Below, in pieces: positions 1 to 8,088 of a stretch of DNA of 64,000 nt. The translations under genes were made by a program, and so were the position numbers. Position 1 is the first letter of the stretch, and every line of letters begins with the position of its first letter. Under the pieces are notes generated by a model. That model ran no database searches. It was not told where the DNA came from and saw only the letters and a list, made by a program, of their open reading frames with translations. The DNA comes from Planctomycetaceae bacterium. Lineage in GTDB: Bacteria > Planctomycetota > Planctomycetia > Planctomycetales > Planctomycetaceae. The stretch covers positions 62,001 to 126,000 of the forward strand of contig JAKFUG010000003.1 in assembly GCA_021732785.1 (NCBI GenBank), written 5' to 3'.

Positions 1-1
1 G

Positions 2-400
2 CTCGAAGAACCGAGCATCAATCTCACGTCCATGCTGGATGTCGTGCTCAATCTGATCATTTTTTTCATGATCAGCACACAGTTTATCCAAGACGAGCGG
101 CAATACGACGTCAAGCTCCCGACCGTGTCCGAAGCGACGGCGCTCAGCGGCCAGCCGGATGAGATCGTCGTGAATATCGCGGCGAACGGCAGTCTGCAGG
201 TCAAGGGGACGAGCCTCGGCAGTCCGGAGCTCGAATTGTTGCTGAAAACCGCCCGCGAACGGTTTCCCGGTCAGGCCGTGATCGTGCGGGCTGACGGCGA
301 CGGAAAATATCAGCCCGTCATGGATGTTCTGGCCGTCTGTCGACGGGTCGGCATTCGGAATGTGTCCCTGGCCAATCGCCTGTCGGGAACCACACCCTGA
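2..400 (+). CDS. exbD: ExbD/TolR-family biopolymer transport protein, 5' partial
   Basis: The reading frame is open from the window edge, so the true start lies upstream. The first visible residues (LEEPSINLTSMLDVVLNLII) match the ExbD/TolR signature, a cytoplasmic stub followed by one membrane helix containing the conserved aspartate used in proton-driven energy transfer. The rest (about residues 45-130) is the periplasmic ExbD domain, with the usual ending in which a residue-by-residue 'digital' fold follows VIVRADGDGKYQPVMDVL. ExbD works with ExbB/MotA-type stators to energise outer-membrane transport or envelope processes. The stop codon overlaps the next start (ATGA at 400), implying translational coupling to the TonB-like/alpha-toroid protein. 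An upstream exbB is expected but lies outside the window. Confidence 0.9.
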   Translation, partial: LEEPSINLTSMLDVVLNLIIFFMISTQFIQDERQYDVKLPTVSEATALSGQPDEIVVNIAANGSLQVKGTSLGSPELELLLKTARERFPGQAVIVRADGDGKYQPVMDVLAVCRRVGIRNVSLANRLSGTTP

Positions 401-2634
401 TGACGGCCTGGTTCTATTACCTGATGGAAATTCTGACCGGCGGCCCGAATGCCTCGACGGCAGAAACGGTCCTGCGCGGCACATTGGTGGCCTGCACCTT
501 ATTCGCCTGTCTCCAGATGATGACCATGCTGGCAACACGCTGGGGTGATCATAATGCGATGACGAAATCGTTCATTCTTTCGATGCTGGTCCATTTGTGC
601 ATTGCTCTGGGCTGGGCGACCATCGCGTTGTCGCCGCCGCAGTTGCTGGAAGTCCCCGGCGATCCCGCGCCCCTGGCCATCCAAATGGTGTTGAGCGAAG
701 CGGACGACGAAGTCCCAAAGCAGGAAACGGGCAATACACCGATTTTTTCGCAGTTATCCGCATCACCGGCTGGCCAACTGACGCGGACGGAGCGAACGGC
801 GGCGACAACGGCTGCCGATGCAGCGCTCCCCCCCGCGACACCCATTCCCACCCCGCCCGTCGCTCCGGTGATGCCCGAATTGACCTCGACTCTGGAACCG
901 ACCGTAGCGGCTCCGCAAACGGCCAACTTCGCCACGCCAGCGCCGAGTGCCAAATCCCCGGCCATCGTCGCGATGATTCCCGAAGCGGCGGCGGTGGAGT
1001 CCCGGCCTGAAGTTCGCAGCAATGCCGGCAACAAAGGGCGTTTGTCCGCACAGGATCTTGCCAGAATCACTCCCAACGAGGTGACCGAACCGCCGCCCCG
1101 GACGGGGGGAGCCCAGCGATCGTCCCCGCAAATTGATGAGTCCGCCTTTGCCGTTCCGTTGGAGGTGGACGATGCGGCGCCGACGTTGCCGCGTCCGGTC
1201 GGGCCGAACGGCGACACAATCGCCCGCAAAGCGAGTCCTTCCGCAACACCCCTCGAAGATCAACCCGCAGGAGGAACACTTCCCGCGGAGGCGACCGCAG
1301 GCGGCGCACCGTCAAACGGATCGCGGTTTCAGCGTGCTGGCAGCCGGGGGCCAACGGCCGTCGCCGACAGTTCCATGACCCCCGCGCCGGGGCGCACTTC
1401 CAAACCGGTGCTGGACATGAATCGCGACCGGCTGGCCGCCGCGGCAAAACGAACGACCAGCGGCACGGGGAGTGACGACATGCTCCCCACGCCCGTCCGC
1501 CTCACGCCCACGCAGGAAGGCATCGGCACCCGGCCGCAATCCGCCGCAACCACGTATCGGCTGCGTCGTCTGGAGAAGCGGAAAGAAATCGCCCTGAAAA
1601 ACGGCGGGACCAATGCGTCCGAACGGGCGGTCGAGCGGGCACTGGCCTGGTTGAGCGATATTCAGGAAGCGGACGGATCGTGGGATGCCAGCCAATACGG
1701 CGGCGGTGTGCGGGAAGTTCGCCAGATTGAGGACGGCAAACTCGCCGGGGGAACCGAGACCGACACCGGCATCACCGGATTGGTGATTCTATCGTTCCTG
1801 GGGGCCGGTTATACCCACGAAGAAGGGGACTATGCCCGTACGGTCGATCGGGCGATTCGCTGGCTGATCGAAAACCAGCGGGTCGACGGTTATCTCGGCG
1901 GCAAAGCCCGGTATTACGACCAGATGTATTGCCACGCGATCGCCACTTATGCCCTCGCGGAAGCCTTGGGGATGCAGAATGACCCCGGTCAGTTTCCCGA
2001 ATTGCGGGAGGCCGTTGCCAAGGGAGTCTATTACATCGTCCAATCGCAGAATAGCGATGGCGGCTGGCGTTACCGGGTGGGGGCCTCCGCCAGCGATATG
2101 AGCATGTTCGGCTGGCAAATGATGGCGCTGAAAAGCTCCGAGCTCGCGGGAATCGAAGTTTCGTCCAAGACAAAAGAGGGAATGATTGCCTTTCTGCGCG
2201 AACGGAGCAAAGGCACGCAAGGCGGACTGGCGGGATATAAGGTCGAAGATGCGCCTTCTCCCGGCATGACCGCGGAAGCGTTGTTTTGCAAACAGATCTC
2301 CGGCCTGCGGCGATCCAATGCCGCCAGTATTGAAGCGGCCGATTACCTGCAGCGACATCTCCCGCGCCTGGCCGCACCAGATGAGTATTACTGGTACTAC
2401 GGCACGCTGGCTATGTATCAGTTTGGCGGCGAACCGTGGGAGCGATGGAACGGAGCGTTGCGCGATCAACTCGTGCGGCTGCAACGCCCCGGCGGTGAAT
2501 TCGCCGGAAGCTGGGACCCGGTGGGACCGTGGGGCAGCGTCGGCGGGCGTTTGTACTCGACAACGTTGTGCGTGATGTCGCTCGAAGTGTACTACCGCTT
2601 CCTGCCGCTGTATCAGGCGACCGGTCAGGAATGA
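400..2634 (+). CDS. TonB-like N-terminus fused to squalene-cyclase-type alpha/alpha-toroid domain
   Basis: A 744-residue protein that starts inside the ExbD stop codon. The N-terminus has two hydrophobic segments (about residues 25-45 and 52-78); the second sits where a TonB-type anchor would. About residues 80-400 form a Pro/Ala/Thr-rich low-complexity stretch, as in the periplasmic spacer of TonB proteins. About residues 405-735 carry repeats of the prenyltransferase/squalene-cyclase toroid type, with QEADGSWD, TGLVILSFLGAGYT, NQRVDGYLGG, QNSDGGWRY and GGEFAGSWDP. The cyclase catalytic DxDD motif is not evident, so a binding or scaffold role is more likely than terpene cyclisation. Its place after exbD suggests it is the energised partner of an ExbB/D complex. 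That is inference; the exact function is unknown. Confidence 0.7.
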   Translation: MTAWFYYLMEILTGGPNASTAETVLRGTLVACTLFACLQMMTMLATRWGDHNAMTKSFILSMLVHLCIALGWATIALSPPQLLEVPGDPAPLAIQMVLSEADDEVPKQETGNTPIFSQLSASPAGQLTRTERTAATTAADAALPPATPIPTPPVAPVMPELTSTLEPTVAAPQTANFATPAPSAKSPAIVAMIPEAAAVESRPEVRSNAGNKGRLSAQDLARITPNEVTEPPPRTGGAQRSSPQIDESAFAVPLEVDDAAPTLPRPVGPNGDTIARKASPSATPLEDQPAGGTLPAEATAGGAPSNGSRFQRAGSRGPTAVADSSMTPAPGRTSKPVLDMNRDRLAAAAKRTTSGTGSDDMLPTPVRLTPTQEGIGTRPQSAATTYRLRRLEKRKEIALKNGGTNASERAVERALAWLSDIQEADGSWDASQYGGGVREVRQIEDGKLAGGTETDTGITGLVILSFLGAGYTHEEGDYARTVDRAIRWLIENQRVDGYLGGKARYYDQMYCHAIATYALAEALGMQNDPGQFPELREAVAKGVYYIVQSQNSDGGWRYRVGASASDMSMFGWQMMALKSSELAGIEVSSKTKEGMIAFLRERSKGTQGGLAGYKVEDAPSPGMTAEALFCKQISGLRRSNAASIEAADYLQRHLPRLAAPDEYYWYYGTLAMYQFGGEPWERWNGALRDQLVRLQRPGGEFAGSWDPVGPWGSVGGRLYSTTLCVMSLEVYYRFLPLYQATGQE

Positions 2635-2647
2635 GGCGGAATCTCAT

Positions 2648-2675
2648 GAAGCCCAGGGATTCCGATCCCTGGGTC
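2648..2675 (+). repeat. Family A palindrome (GAAGCCCA...GGGTC), copy 1
   Basis: Perfect hairpin: GCCCAGGGAT and ATCCCTGGGTC arms around a four-base loop, starting 13 bases past the stop of the toroid gene. It is one of five related copies (also near 6512, 13913, 20882 and 24538), each starting within 28 bases of a stop codon. It has no downstream T-run, so a classical intrinsic terminator is not indicated. Confidence 0.75.
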
Positions 2676-2701
2676 ATTCCCCGCGCCTCGCCCCTATGTA
2701 A

Positions 2702-2736
2702 AAACCTCTCGCAGAGAAATGCTCCACGAGAGGTTT
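2702..2736 (+). terminator. Hairpin downstream of the toroid gene
   Basis: Inverted repeat AAACCTCTCG...CGAGAGGTTT, a 10-bp perfect stem with a 15-base loop, about 70 bases after the stop at 2634. The run of T after the stem is short (three), so the terminator call is tentative. Confidence 0.4.
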
Positions 2737-2745
2737 ACGTAAGGC

Positions 2746-2777
2746 TCAAAAACACCCCGCCATCAAAATGGCGGGGC
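2746..2777 (-). terminator. Intrinsic terminator of the leftward gene ending at 2800
   Basis: Read on the minus strand, a 9-bp perfect stem (CCCCGCCAT / ATGGCGGGG, four-base loop) is followed by TGTTTTTG. It lies about 24 bases past the stop codon of the 160-residue gene, the classical geometry of a rho-independent terminator. Confidence 0.75.
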
Positions 2778-2799
2778 TGCGATGGACATGCGGGTCAGC

Positions 2800-3282
2800 T
2801 CAAAGGCGAATGCCGAGGGCTTCGACGTCGCTCAGAAAGGCTTCCACCTTCTTCATGTCGTCGTGACGGGCCTGCAATTCCGCGAGTTTGCTGACGATGA
2901 GTTGCACCTTCCGCGGCGAACCGAGGCTGGCAATCAGCGAAAAGAGATGCGTTACTTCGGTCGATTGCTTCAGCAGCGAGGTGATTTTGATCATGTCCCG
3001 GAGGTTGGCCACGCTCACGTTGTTGTCTTCCATCCCGGGGACTCCGAGGGCACCGCGACGGCGCTTCGCCCCGCCGCGAATCCGGCTCCGTTGCATGGAG
3101 ACGTAATTGTCCCAGAGTTTGCCGGTAGCGCGAACTTTTTCGGCGTGTTCCGGCGACATCTTCGATACGGCATCGGAAACATCGCGGGCGGGGGCATCGA
3201 CCCCCAGGGTTCCGAGCGCTTCGCGAATGGCCTTGGAAACATTGACGCGAACGGCGACTTTCTTAGTCGTCTTCTTTGGCAT
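2800..3282 (-). CDS. Hypothetical basic protein, 160 aa
   Basis: A basic protein starting MPKKTTKKVAVRVNVSKAIR. The lysine-rich tail followed by a 'KAIREAL' helix resembles the first segment of a group of planctomycetal proteins with a predicted DNA-binding N-terminus (recollection, not searched). About residues 60-75 form a second strongly basic patch (QRSRIRGGAKRRRG), and the C-terminal half is predicted helical with heptad-like spacing. There is no signal peptide or membrane segment. The gene is monocistronic, with its own terminator downstream and a 460-base AT-rich upstream region. I do not recognise a function; nucleic-acid binding is inferred from charge only. Confidence 0.6.
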   Translation of the reverse strand: MPKKTTKKVAVRVNVSKAIREALGTLGVDAPARDVSDAVSKMSPEHAEKVRATGKLWDNYVSMQRSRIRGGAKRRRGALGVPGMEDNNVSVANLRDMIKITSLLKQSTEVTHLFSLIASLGSPRKVQLIVSKLAELQARHDDMKKVEAFLSDVEALGIRL

Positions 3283-3748
3283 CGCTTCCCTTTCTAAAGG
3301 AATGTGAAGCGCAAAGAGTACACAAATCGCATCAGTCTTTCACGCAGAGAAGACTTCTTTTTTTGTATATTTCTTTGAAAAACAAGAAGTAGTATACAGC
3401 CGTGATTTTTATTCCCGGTCCCGTGATCGACTCCCGAGTTCCATCAGGACGCCACAAGATTCCCGAGATGCGCGAATTCGATACAGTGTCGCGGAAACGC
3501 ACACACGAATGGGAACGCAGTTTCGCGGGATTGGTCCGTGATACGTAGCACCGAAAACTTACGTACTGTTAATGATGGACCATGCAGCGCACCGAATCAT
3601 CTGCGAGCGTGTTCGTCAGCATTGAAGCCGATCGCGACCGGATCCCGATCGCCGGCAGCAACCAATCAACGTCGGCAGCGCTGCCCGTCATCCTGGCTCA
3701 GCGTGATGATCTGATAATCGCGGCACGGTGGAACGATGTGCATCTTAA
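3283..3748. other. Intergenic region, no gene seen
   Basis: About 465 bases between two leftward genes. An AT-rich stretch (about 3345-3410, with a run of T and TATATTTC) probably holds the promoter of the 160-residue gene. The rest has no convincing coding frame; the open frame at 3582-3851 on the plus strand is antisense to purU for part of its length and lacks coding character. Confidence 0.5.
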
Positions 3749-4618
3749 TCAGGGTGCACTCGCTGCACGCCGCACCACCCGGTGGAAATGGAGTTCCACT
3801 TCACGATCCACAACGCGCCGGACGCCCTCGACCAGACACGACGGTTCATGATCCGTCTCCCCCTGGCGTTTGATCGTTTCCAGGGGCGTACCAGGAAAGA
3901 CAGTAAAGGTGCTTTGGTGAATAATCTGATTCCCCGCATCCAGTTCTGGCACAATAAAATGTACGGTCGCACCATAAGTGAGCATGCGGTGCTCATAGGC
4001 ATCCTCATACGGACGAAAGCCCGGAAACGGGGGCAACAATCCGTGATGAAGGTTGATAATTCGCCCTGCGAACTGCCAGCAAGTGCTGGGCGGCAGTACA
4101 CGCATGTATCGTGCCAGAATAATATAGTCGACCTGATAGTGGTCAAAGAGTTCCACCATGCGGGCATTGTCGGGATGGCCTTGCGCGTCGCCGACGGCAT
4201 GCCAGTCGACGCCGAATTGTTCGGCGACGCCGCGGCAATTGTCGCGGTTGCCAATCATGACTGCCGGTTCGGCATGCAGGCGGCGATCGCGGATCGCACG
4301 TAATAACGCCAAGGCCGGTTCCGGCCGATACGTCGTGCAAATCGCCAGTCGCGGAGGCTCCGCCTGTTCGTCACGCGTCCAGACGCGAATCGAGAGCTGT
4401 TTTTCCGTGCCGATCGCCGTCATTTCCCGCTTGAGATCGGCAAGGGTTGCGGCATCTCCCGGCCACTCGATCCGCAACAGCATGGCAAACAACCGCTCGG
4501 TATCGCGATCGTACATCTGGATTTCGTGAATGTTGGCCCCGGCGGTGGTCACGTAATGGACGATACCGTCCGCCAGTCCGCGATTGTCTGGTCCGACCGC
4601 GGTAATCACCACTTGCAT
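3749..4618 (-). CDS. purU: Formyltetrahydrofolate deformylase
   Basis: 289 residues, the normal length. It hydrolyses 10-formyl-tetrahydrofolate to formate and tetrahydrofolate, balancing the one-carbon pool and supplying formate for purine synthesis. About residues 1-75 form an ACT-type regulatory domain (VITAVGPDNRGLADGIV). About residues 90-275 form the formyltransferase fold with the catalytic triad in the expected context: Asn189 and His191 in INLHHGLLPPFPG, and Asp227 in LDAGNQII. The ATG at 4618 begins directly with the ACT strand. The usual LPAF after the catalytic histidine reads LPPF here. It appears to be monocistronic. Confidence 0.9.
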   Translation of the reverse strand: MQVVITAVGPDNRGLADGIVHYVTTAGANIHEIQMYDRDTERLFAMLLRIEWPGDAATLADLKREMTAIGTEKQLSIRVWTRDEQAEPPRLAICTTYRPEPALALLRAIRDRRLHAEPAVMIGNRDNCRGVAEQFGVDWHAVGDAQGHPDNARMVELFDHYQVDYIILARYMRVLPPSTCWQFAGRIINLHHGLLPPFPGFRPYEDAYEHRMLTYGATVHFIVPELDAGNQIIHQSTFTVFPGTPLETIKRQGETDHEPSCLVEGVRRVVDREVELHFHRVVRRAASAP

Positions 4619-4890
4619 GATTCACTGTTCCTCTGCGCACCATGTCGCCTCGTGCGGCCAACCGTAAACGCGGCTATAGAACCTGTCCTGATGAGATTGT
4701 GTCAGCGTTCCGGGCGAATGTCATCTCACATTCTGCGATGCGCCCGCCAATCTGATAGGGAAGTCGTTGCGATCTTTCGGACAGTGTTGGATTCGACGAT
4801 TCACGCTGTGTGAAGCCGCTGAATTCAATTACAATCCATTCTGAAATTTCGCTTCTCGCAGTGACGGGGCCGGAACGTGGCCTCACCAAA

Positions 4891-5931
4891 ATGGACGAAA
4901 ATCTTCGGCAACAAATTGCGACCGAAGCGGCGCGGCTGCTGCTGCGAGGCAAAGAACAGGATTTCACGGCGGCGCGAAAACGGGCCGCGCGTTGGCTGAA
5001 ACGACGCAAGTTGCGTCGGGAAGACATGCCATCGAACGCCGAGGTGCAGGTGCAGATGTATGCCCTGTCCGGCGTGATGGCTTCCGAGCGCGATCCGGCG
5101 GTCGCATGGCAAATGCGCTCATTTGCCGGTCAGTTGATGGACCTGCTTGCGGATTTGCAGCCCTGCGCGCGAGGAGCCGTTCTCGATGGGTGTGCCACAC
5201 TCGGTGCCGAGATTGTGGTCTCCGTCGTCGGCTCGCGCGATGTCGTCGCCGGACGTTTAAAAGCCGCGGGATTAAGCGTCCGAACGGTTTCCGTGACCGC
5301 TTCCGGCTCCGAGGTATCGGCGCTCTGGCAGTTGCAGATCCCGCAGCCGTTTCCGGCATTGGTGGAAGGGCGCGGTAGCGGCGGCGAGGTGTCGGGTTAC
5401 TCGCCGCAAGAACTGCGAGATGTGCTGCACTCCACGCCGTCATCGGCCGCGGAAATCCCCACGGACGAGCATCCCGATGCGTTCAGCGTTTTTGAGATGT
5501 TAATCGAGCCCCTCGCGCGGGTATCGCTCGATCCCGAATATCACCCGGAAGGAGACGCGCTCTATCACACGCTGCAAGTCTTCGAATTGGGACTGCAGGA
5601 ACGACCGTACGATGAGGAATTTCTGCTGGCGTGCCTGTTACATGATGCCGGGTTGGCGATTAATCCGCGGCATCCGGTCCTTTCGGTGATTGACGCACTC
5701 GGGACGCTGATCACGGAAAGGACGCGCGACCTCATCGAGCTCCGGCCGATTGCCGCGGAATATCTTCGCACCGGCCAATGCCCGCAACGGTTGCGGAAGT
5801 CGGAAGAATTTGAGGACGCCGTGCTCCTCGCGAAACTCGACCGTGCCGGACGCGTTCCCGGCACCCGCGTGCGGACATTGCCCGCAGCGCTCGATTTCAT
5901 CCGGCAACTGGCGACCGAGTGGGATGAGTAA
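4891..5931 (+). CDS. HD-domain protein, putative phosphohydrolase
   Basis: 346 residues from ATG 4891; an in-frame GTG at 4810 would add 27 residues without domain character. The C-terminal part holds an HD-type metal-binding core: His226 in LYHTLQVFE, His251-Asp252 in CLLHDAGL, and a later Asp in AKLDRAG. This pattern is typical of metal-dependent phosphohydrolases related to tRNA nucleotidyltransferase HD domains. The N-terminal 170 residues are helical and Arg/Lys-rich (AARKRAARWLKRRKLRRED), with no nucleotidyltransferase motif that I can see. The substrate is unknown. It is rightward and followed by a shared terminator before rpsT. Confidence 0.65.
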   Translation: MDENLRQQIATEAARLLLRGKEQDFTAARKRAARWLKRRKLRREDMPSNAEVQVQMYALSGVMASERDPAVAWQMRSFAGQLMDLLADLQPCARGAVLDGCATLGAEIVVSVVGSRDVVAGRLKAAGLSVRTVSVTASGSEVSALWQLQIPQPFPALVEGRGSGGEVSGYSPQELRDVLHSTPSSAAEIPTDEHPDAFSVFEMLIEPLARVSLDPEYHPEGDALYHTLQVFELGLQERPYDEEFLLACLLHDAGLAINPRHPVLSVIDALGTLITERTRDLIELRPIAAEYLRTGQCPQRLRKSEEFEDAVLLAKLDRAGRVPGTRVRTLPAALDFIRQLATEWDE

Positions 5932-5984
5932 TCGCCGATCAGTCACTCGTTCGCAGGCACGTTGGTTGGTCAATTTGGGAAACG

Positions 5985-6019
5985 AAAAGGACCCGCATGT
6001 GGGATTGCAGGTCCTTTTT
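5985..6019. terminator. Bidirectional terminator between the HD gene and rpsT
   Basis: AAAAGGACC (5985-5993) pairs with GGTCCTTTT (6010-6018), giving A-run and T-run flanks on both strands. It lies between the convergent ends at 5931 and 6046 and so probably ends transcription from both sides. Confidence 0.75.
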
Positions 6020-6045
6020 CCGAATTCAATTGACCGAACGCAGCA

Positions 6046-6336
6046 TTACGGGGCAGGAGCCGCCGCCGGGGCCGCGTTCGTTTTGTTGACGAGCTTGGTG
6101 AGCCGGCTTTTCAACCGCGCGGCCTTATTCTTGTGGATCAGGTGCTTGTCGGCGGCCTGATCGAGCTTCTTGATCGCCACGGCGAGCGTGGTCTTCGCAT
6201 CGTCCACCTTCGCGGCGGCAGCGTTGGCGCGAACCTTCTTGATGGTCGTCTTGAGAGCAGACCGTTGTGACTTGTTCCGTTCCCGACGGACTTCCATCTT
6301 GCGGAGGGAGCGTTTCGCGTTCGCAGTATTCGGCAT
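6046..6336 (-). CDS. rpsT: 30S ribosomal protein S20
   Basis: 96 residues, starting MPNTANAKRSLRKMEVRRER as in bacterial S20. The protein is a helical bundle that binds 16S rRNA in the body of the small subunit; the many Lys/Arg residues and the segment ADKHLIHKNKAARLKSRL are diagnostic. The extreme C-terminus is an Ala/Pro extension (about ten residues) not usual in S20. It is a single leftward gene with a terminator right after the stop, as is common for rpsT. Confidence 0.95.
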   Translation of the reverse strand: MPNTANAKRSLRKMEVRRERNKSQRSALKTTIKKVRANAAAAKVDDAKTTLAVAIKKLDQAADKHLIHKNKAARLKSRLTKLVNKTNAAPAAAPAP

Positions 6337-6511
6337 GTTCAGCGATCAATCAGGAAGGTCAAACGAAACCCCAGCCGACACACCCAATCACATGCGGGGT
6401 CCGGGGGAACTTAAAAGTGTAACGACTGAAGCCGCCCACTGCCAGCGAAGCCGGGCGGACATTTTTTCTGGGATGTAACTTATTAGCGGGTCAACGGTTA
6501 CGGTTTCAGTG

Positions 6512-6541
6512 GAGACCCAGGGATCGGAATCCCTGGGCTTC
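6512..6541 (-). repeat. Family A palindrome, copy 2
   Basis: Reads GAGACCCAGGG...CCCTGGGCTTC on the plus strand, so on the minus strand it begins GAAGCCCAGGG, 12 bases past the stop of the leftward TPR gene. Orientation and position relative to the gene match copies 1, 4 and 5. Confidence 0.75.
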
Positions 6542-6553
6542 CGGGCATTGGTG

Positions 6554-7996
6554 TTACAGGTCGTCCACGCCTTCCATCATTCCGCCGCCACGACTGCCCT
6601 GGATTTCTTCGAGGCGTTTGTGGGCGTCTTTGTAGTCGAATTCCACGGCGATCACTTCCGTGTAGTGTCGTTCTGCGGCGTCGAGATCTTTCGCTTCCTG
6701 TGCCAGCCGACCGAGCCAGTAATGGCACTCGATGAATTCGGCGGGGGTATCAGCCGCGCTGAACCGGACAACAGCTTTCTCGAACTGACGCTGAGCCAAG
6801 GCATTCTGATTCTGTTGCAGGAAGACTTTGGCGAGCGTCAGCAGCACCGGGCCTTCCATACGCACATCGCTGGAGGCTTGCTGGAGAAGCTTAATCGCCT
6901 GCGGGAACTGCTTGACTTTCACCAGCCGCTGGGCCAGTTCGAACTTCATCCGCAAGTCTTTCGGATAACGTTCGGTACGGCGTGTATAGACGTCGATTTC
7001 CTGCGCAGTCAATTCCTTATGGAGTGCCATCACCCCTTCTTTGAGGTGGGCATCATCCGGCTTTTTCAACGCTTGCTGCCGGGCGGTATCGAGGTTTTTC
7101 CGCAGCATTTCCAGTTGCACGTCTTCGGCCTGTTCCTTGATCGACGGGTCGCTGCTGGCCTCGAAGCCTTTGGTGAACCAGTCGAGCGCCTGCTGGAGTT
7201 TGCCTTCACGACGGTACAGGTCGGCGAGCTTGGTGTAGTTGTCCTTATTCGCCGGGTCTTTGCGAATCGCGCGTTGCAAGTCGGCTTCGGCGGATTCTCC
7301 GGGGCCGACAACGGCTTCGTCCCGTTTTCCGCTGACCGACGCGCCGTAACCCTGCTTCACTTCCTGTGTCGATTCCGCATGGGCGATCCCGGACTTGTGG
7401 ATCATTCCCTGCGAGTCCATCGCCTGCGCCTTCGAGCGGGCTTCACCGTCGAGCGGGTCAAGTTTGTAGATTTCCCGCCAGCAATTTCCCGCGCCGACGT
7501 AATCGTGCTTCTGGGCGCGGGCCCCGGCCAGACCCTTCCAGAATTCCTTGTTTTTCACGTCCGATTTCACCGCGAGCTCGTAGGCATACAGTGCGACATC
7601 ATCGTGACCGAGGTTCTGCGCGGCTTCCCCCACGTCGGCGTTGAGTTGCCCATCCCACGGATTGACGATCAGGCCTTCTTCGGATGCCAAGTCCATTTCG
7701 AGCCAGTTTTTGGCTCCGCGAGCCTTCTTGATCTTGCTGCGGATGCCCATCAGCCGCATGCCGGACATGCTCGCGCCGGTGCCGTTGTTTTTGTACTTCT
7801 TATAGGTGCAATTCCGCAGCATCTGACGATAGACAAGATTGCTCGGCACCAGTTGGGCGCACTGGCCGAACATCTGAATCGCGTAGTCCCAGGTTTCCTT
7901 CGCCATGGCTTCGGTGCCACGGGTCCAGCACATCGCCGCGATTTGCCGTTTACGCGGATCGTCAGAGGGAGCAGCGGTGGCCACTTCGGTCGACAT
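6554..7996 (-). CDS. TPR-repeat protein
   Basis: 480 residues from ATG 7996 (MSTEVATAAPSDDPRKRQIA). The longer open frame to 8104 would run into der and adds no domain. The protein is almost entirely helical with several tetratricopeptide-type repeats, recognisable at GTEAMAKETWDYAIQMFGQ, KDNYTKLADLYRREGKLQQ, MKFELAQRLVKVKQFPQAI and CHYWLGRLAQEAKDLDAAE. There is no signal peptide, so it is probably cytosolic. TPR proteins act as protein-protein scaffolds; the partner is unknown. The C-terminus is Gly/Met-rich (GSRGGGMMEGVDDL). It may share a transcript with der, 93 bases upstream. Confidence 0.75.
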   Translation of the reverse strand: MSTEVATAAPSDDPRKRQIAAMCWTRGTEAMAKETWDYAIQMFGQCAQLVPSNLVYRQMLRNCTYKKYKNNGTGASMSGMRLMGIRSKIKKARGAKNWLEMDLASEEGLIVNPWDGQLNADVGEAAQNLGHDDVALYAYELAVKSDVKNKEFWKGLAGARAQKHDYVGAGNCWREIYKLDPLDGEARSKAQAMDSQGMIHKSGIAHAESTQEVKQGYGASVSGKRDEAVVGPGESAEADLQRAIRKDPANKDNYTKLADLYRREGKLQQALDWFTKGFEASSDPSIKEQAEDVQLEMLRKNLDTARQQALKKPDDAHLKEGVMALHKELTAQEIDVYTRRTERYPKDLRMKFELAQRLVKVKQFPQAIKLLQQASSDVRMEGPVLLTLAKVFLQQNQNALAQRQFEKAVVRFSAADTPAEFIECHYWLGRLAQEAKDLDAAERHYTEVIAVEFDYKDAHKRLEEIQGSRGGGMMEGVDDL

Positions 7997-8088
7997 GATG
8001 TCCTCGAATCGATGACGAGAATGGTGTGGGATCGTGCTCCTGCATTCTAACAGACGGCTTCCGGTCATCGCTAGATGCCCGATACCGG

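Noticed and set aside
6509-8050. 513-codon plus-strand open frame
   Set aside because: It is antisense to the TPR gene along its whole length; the minus-strand frame has clear TPR repeats and a good start.
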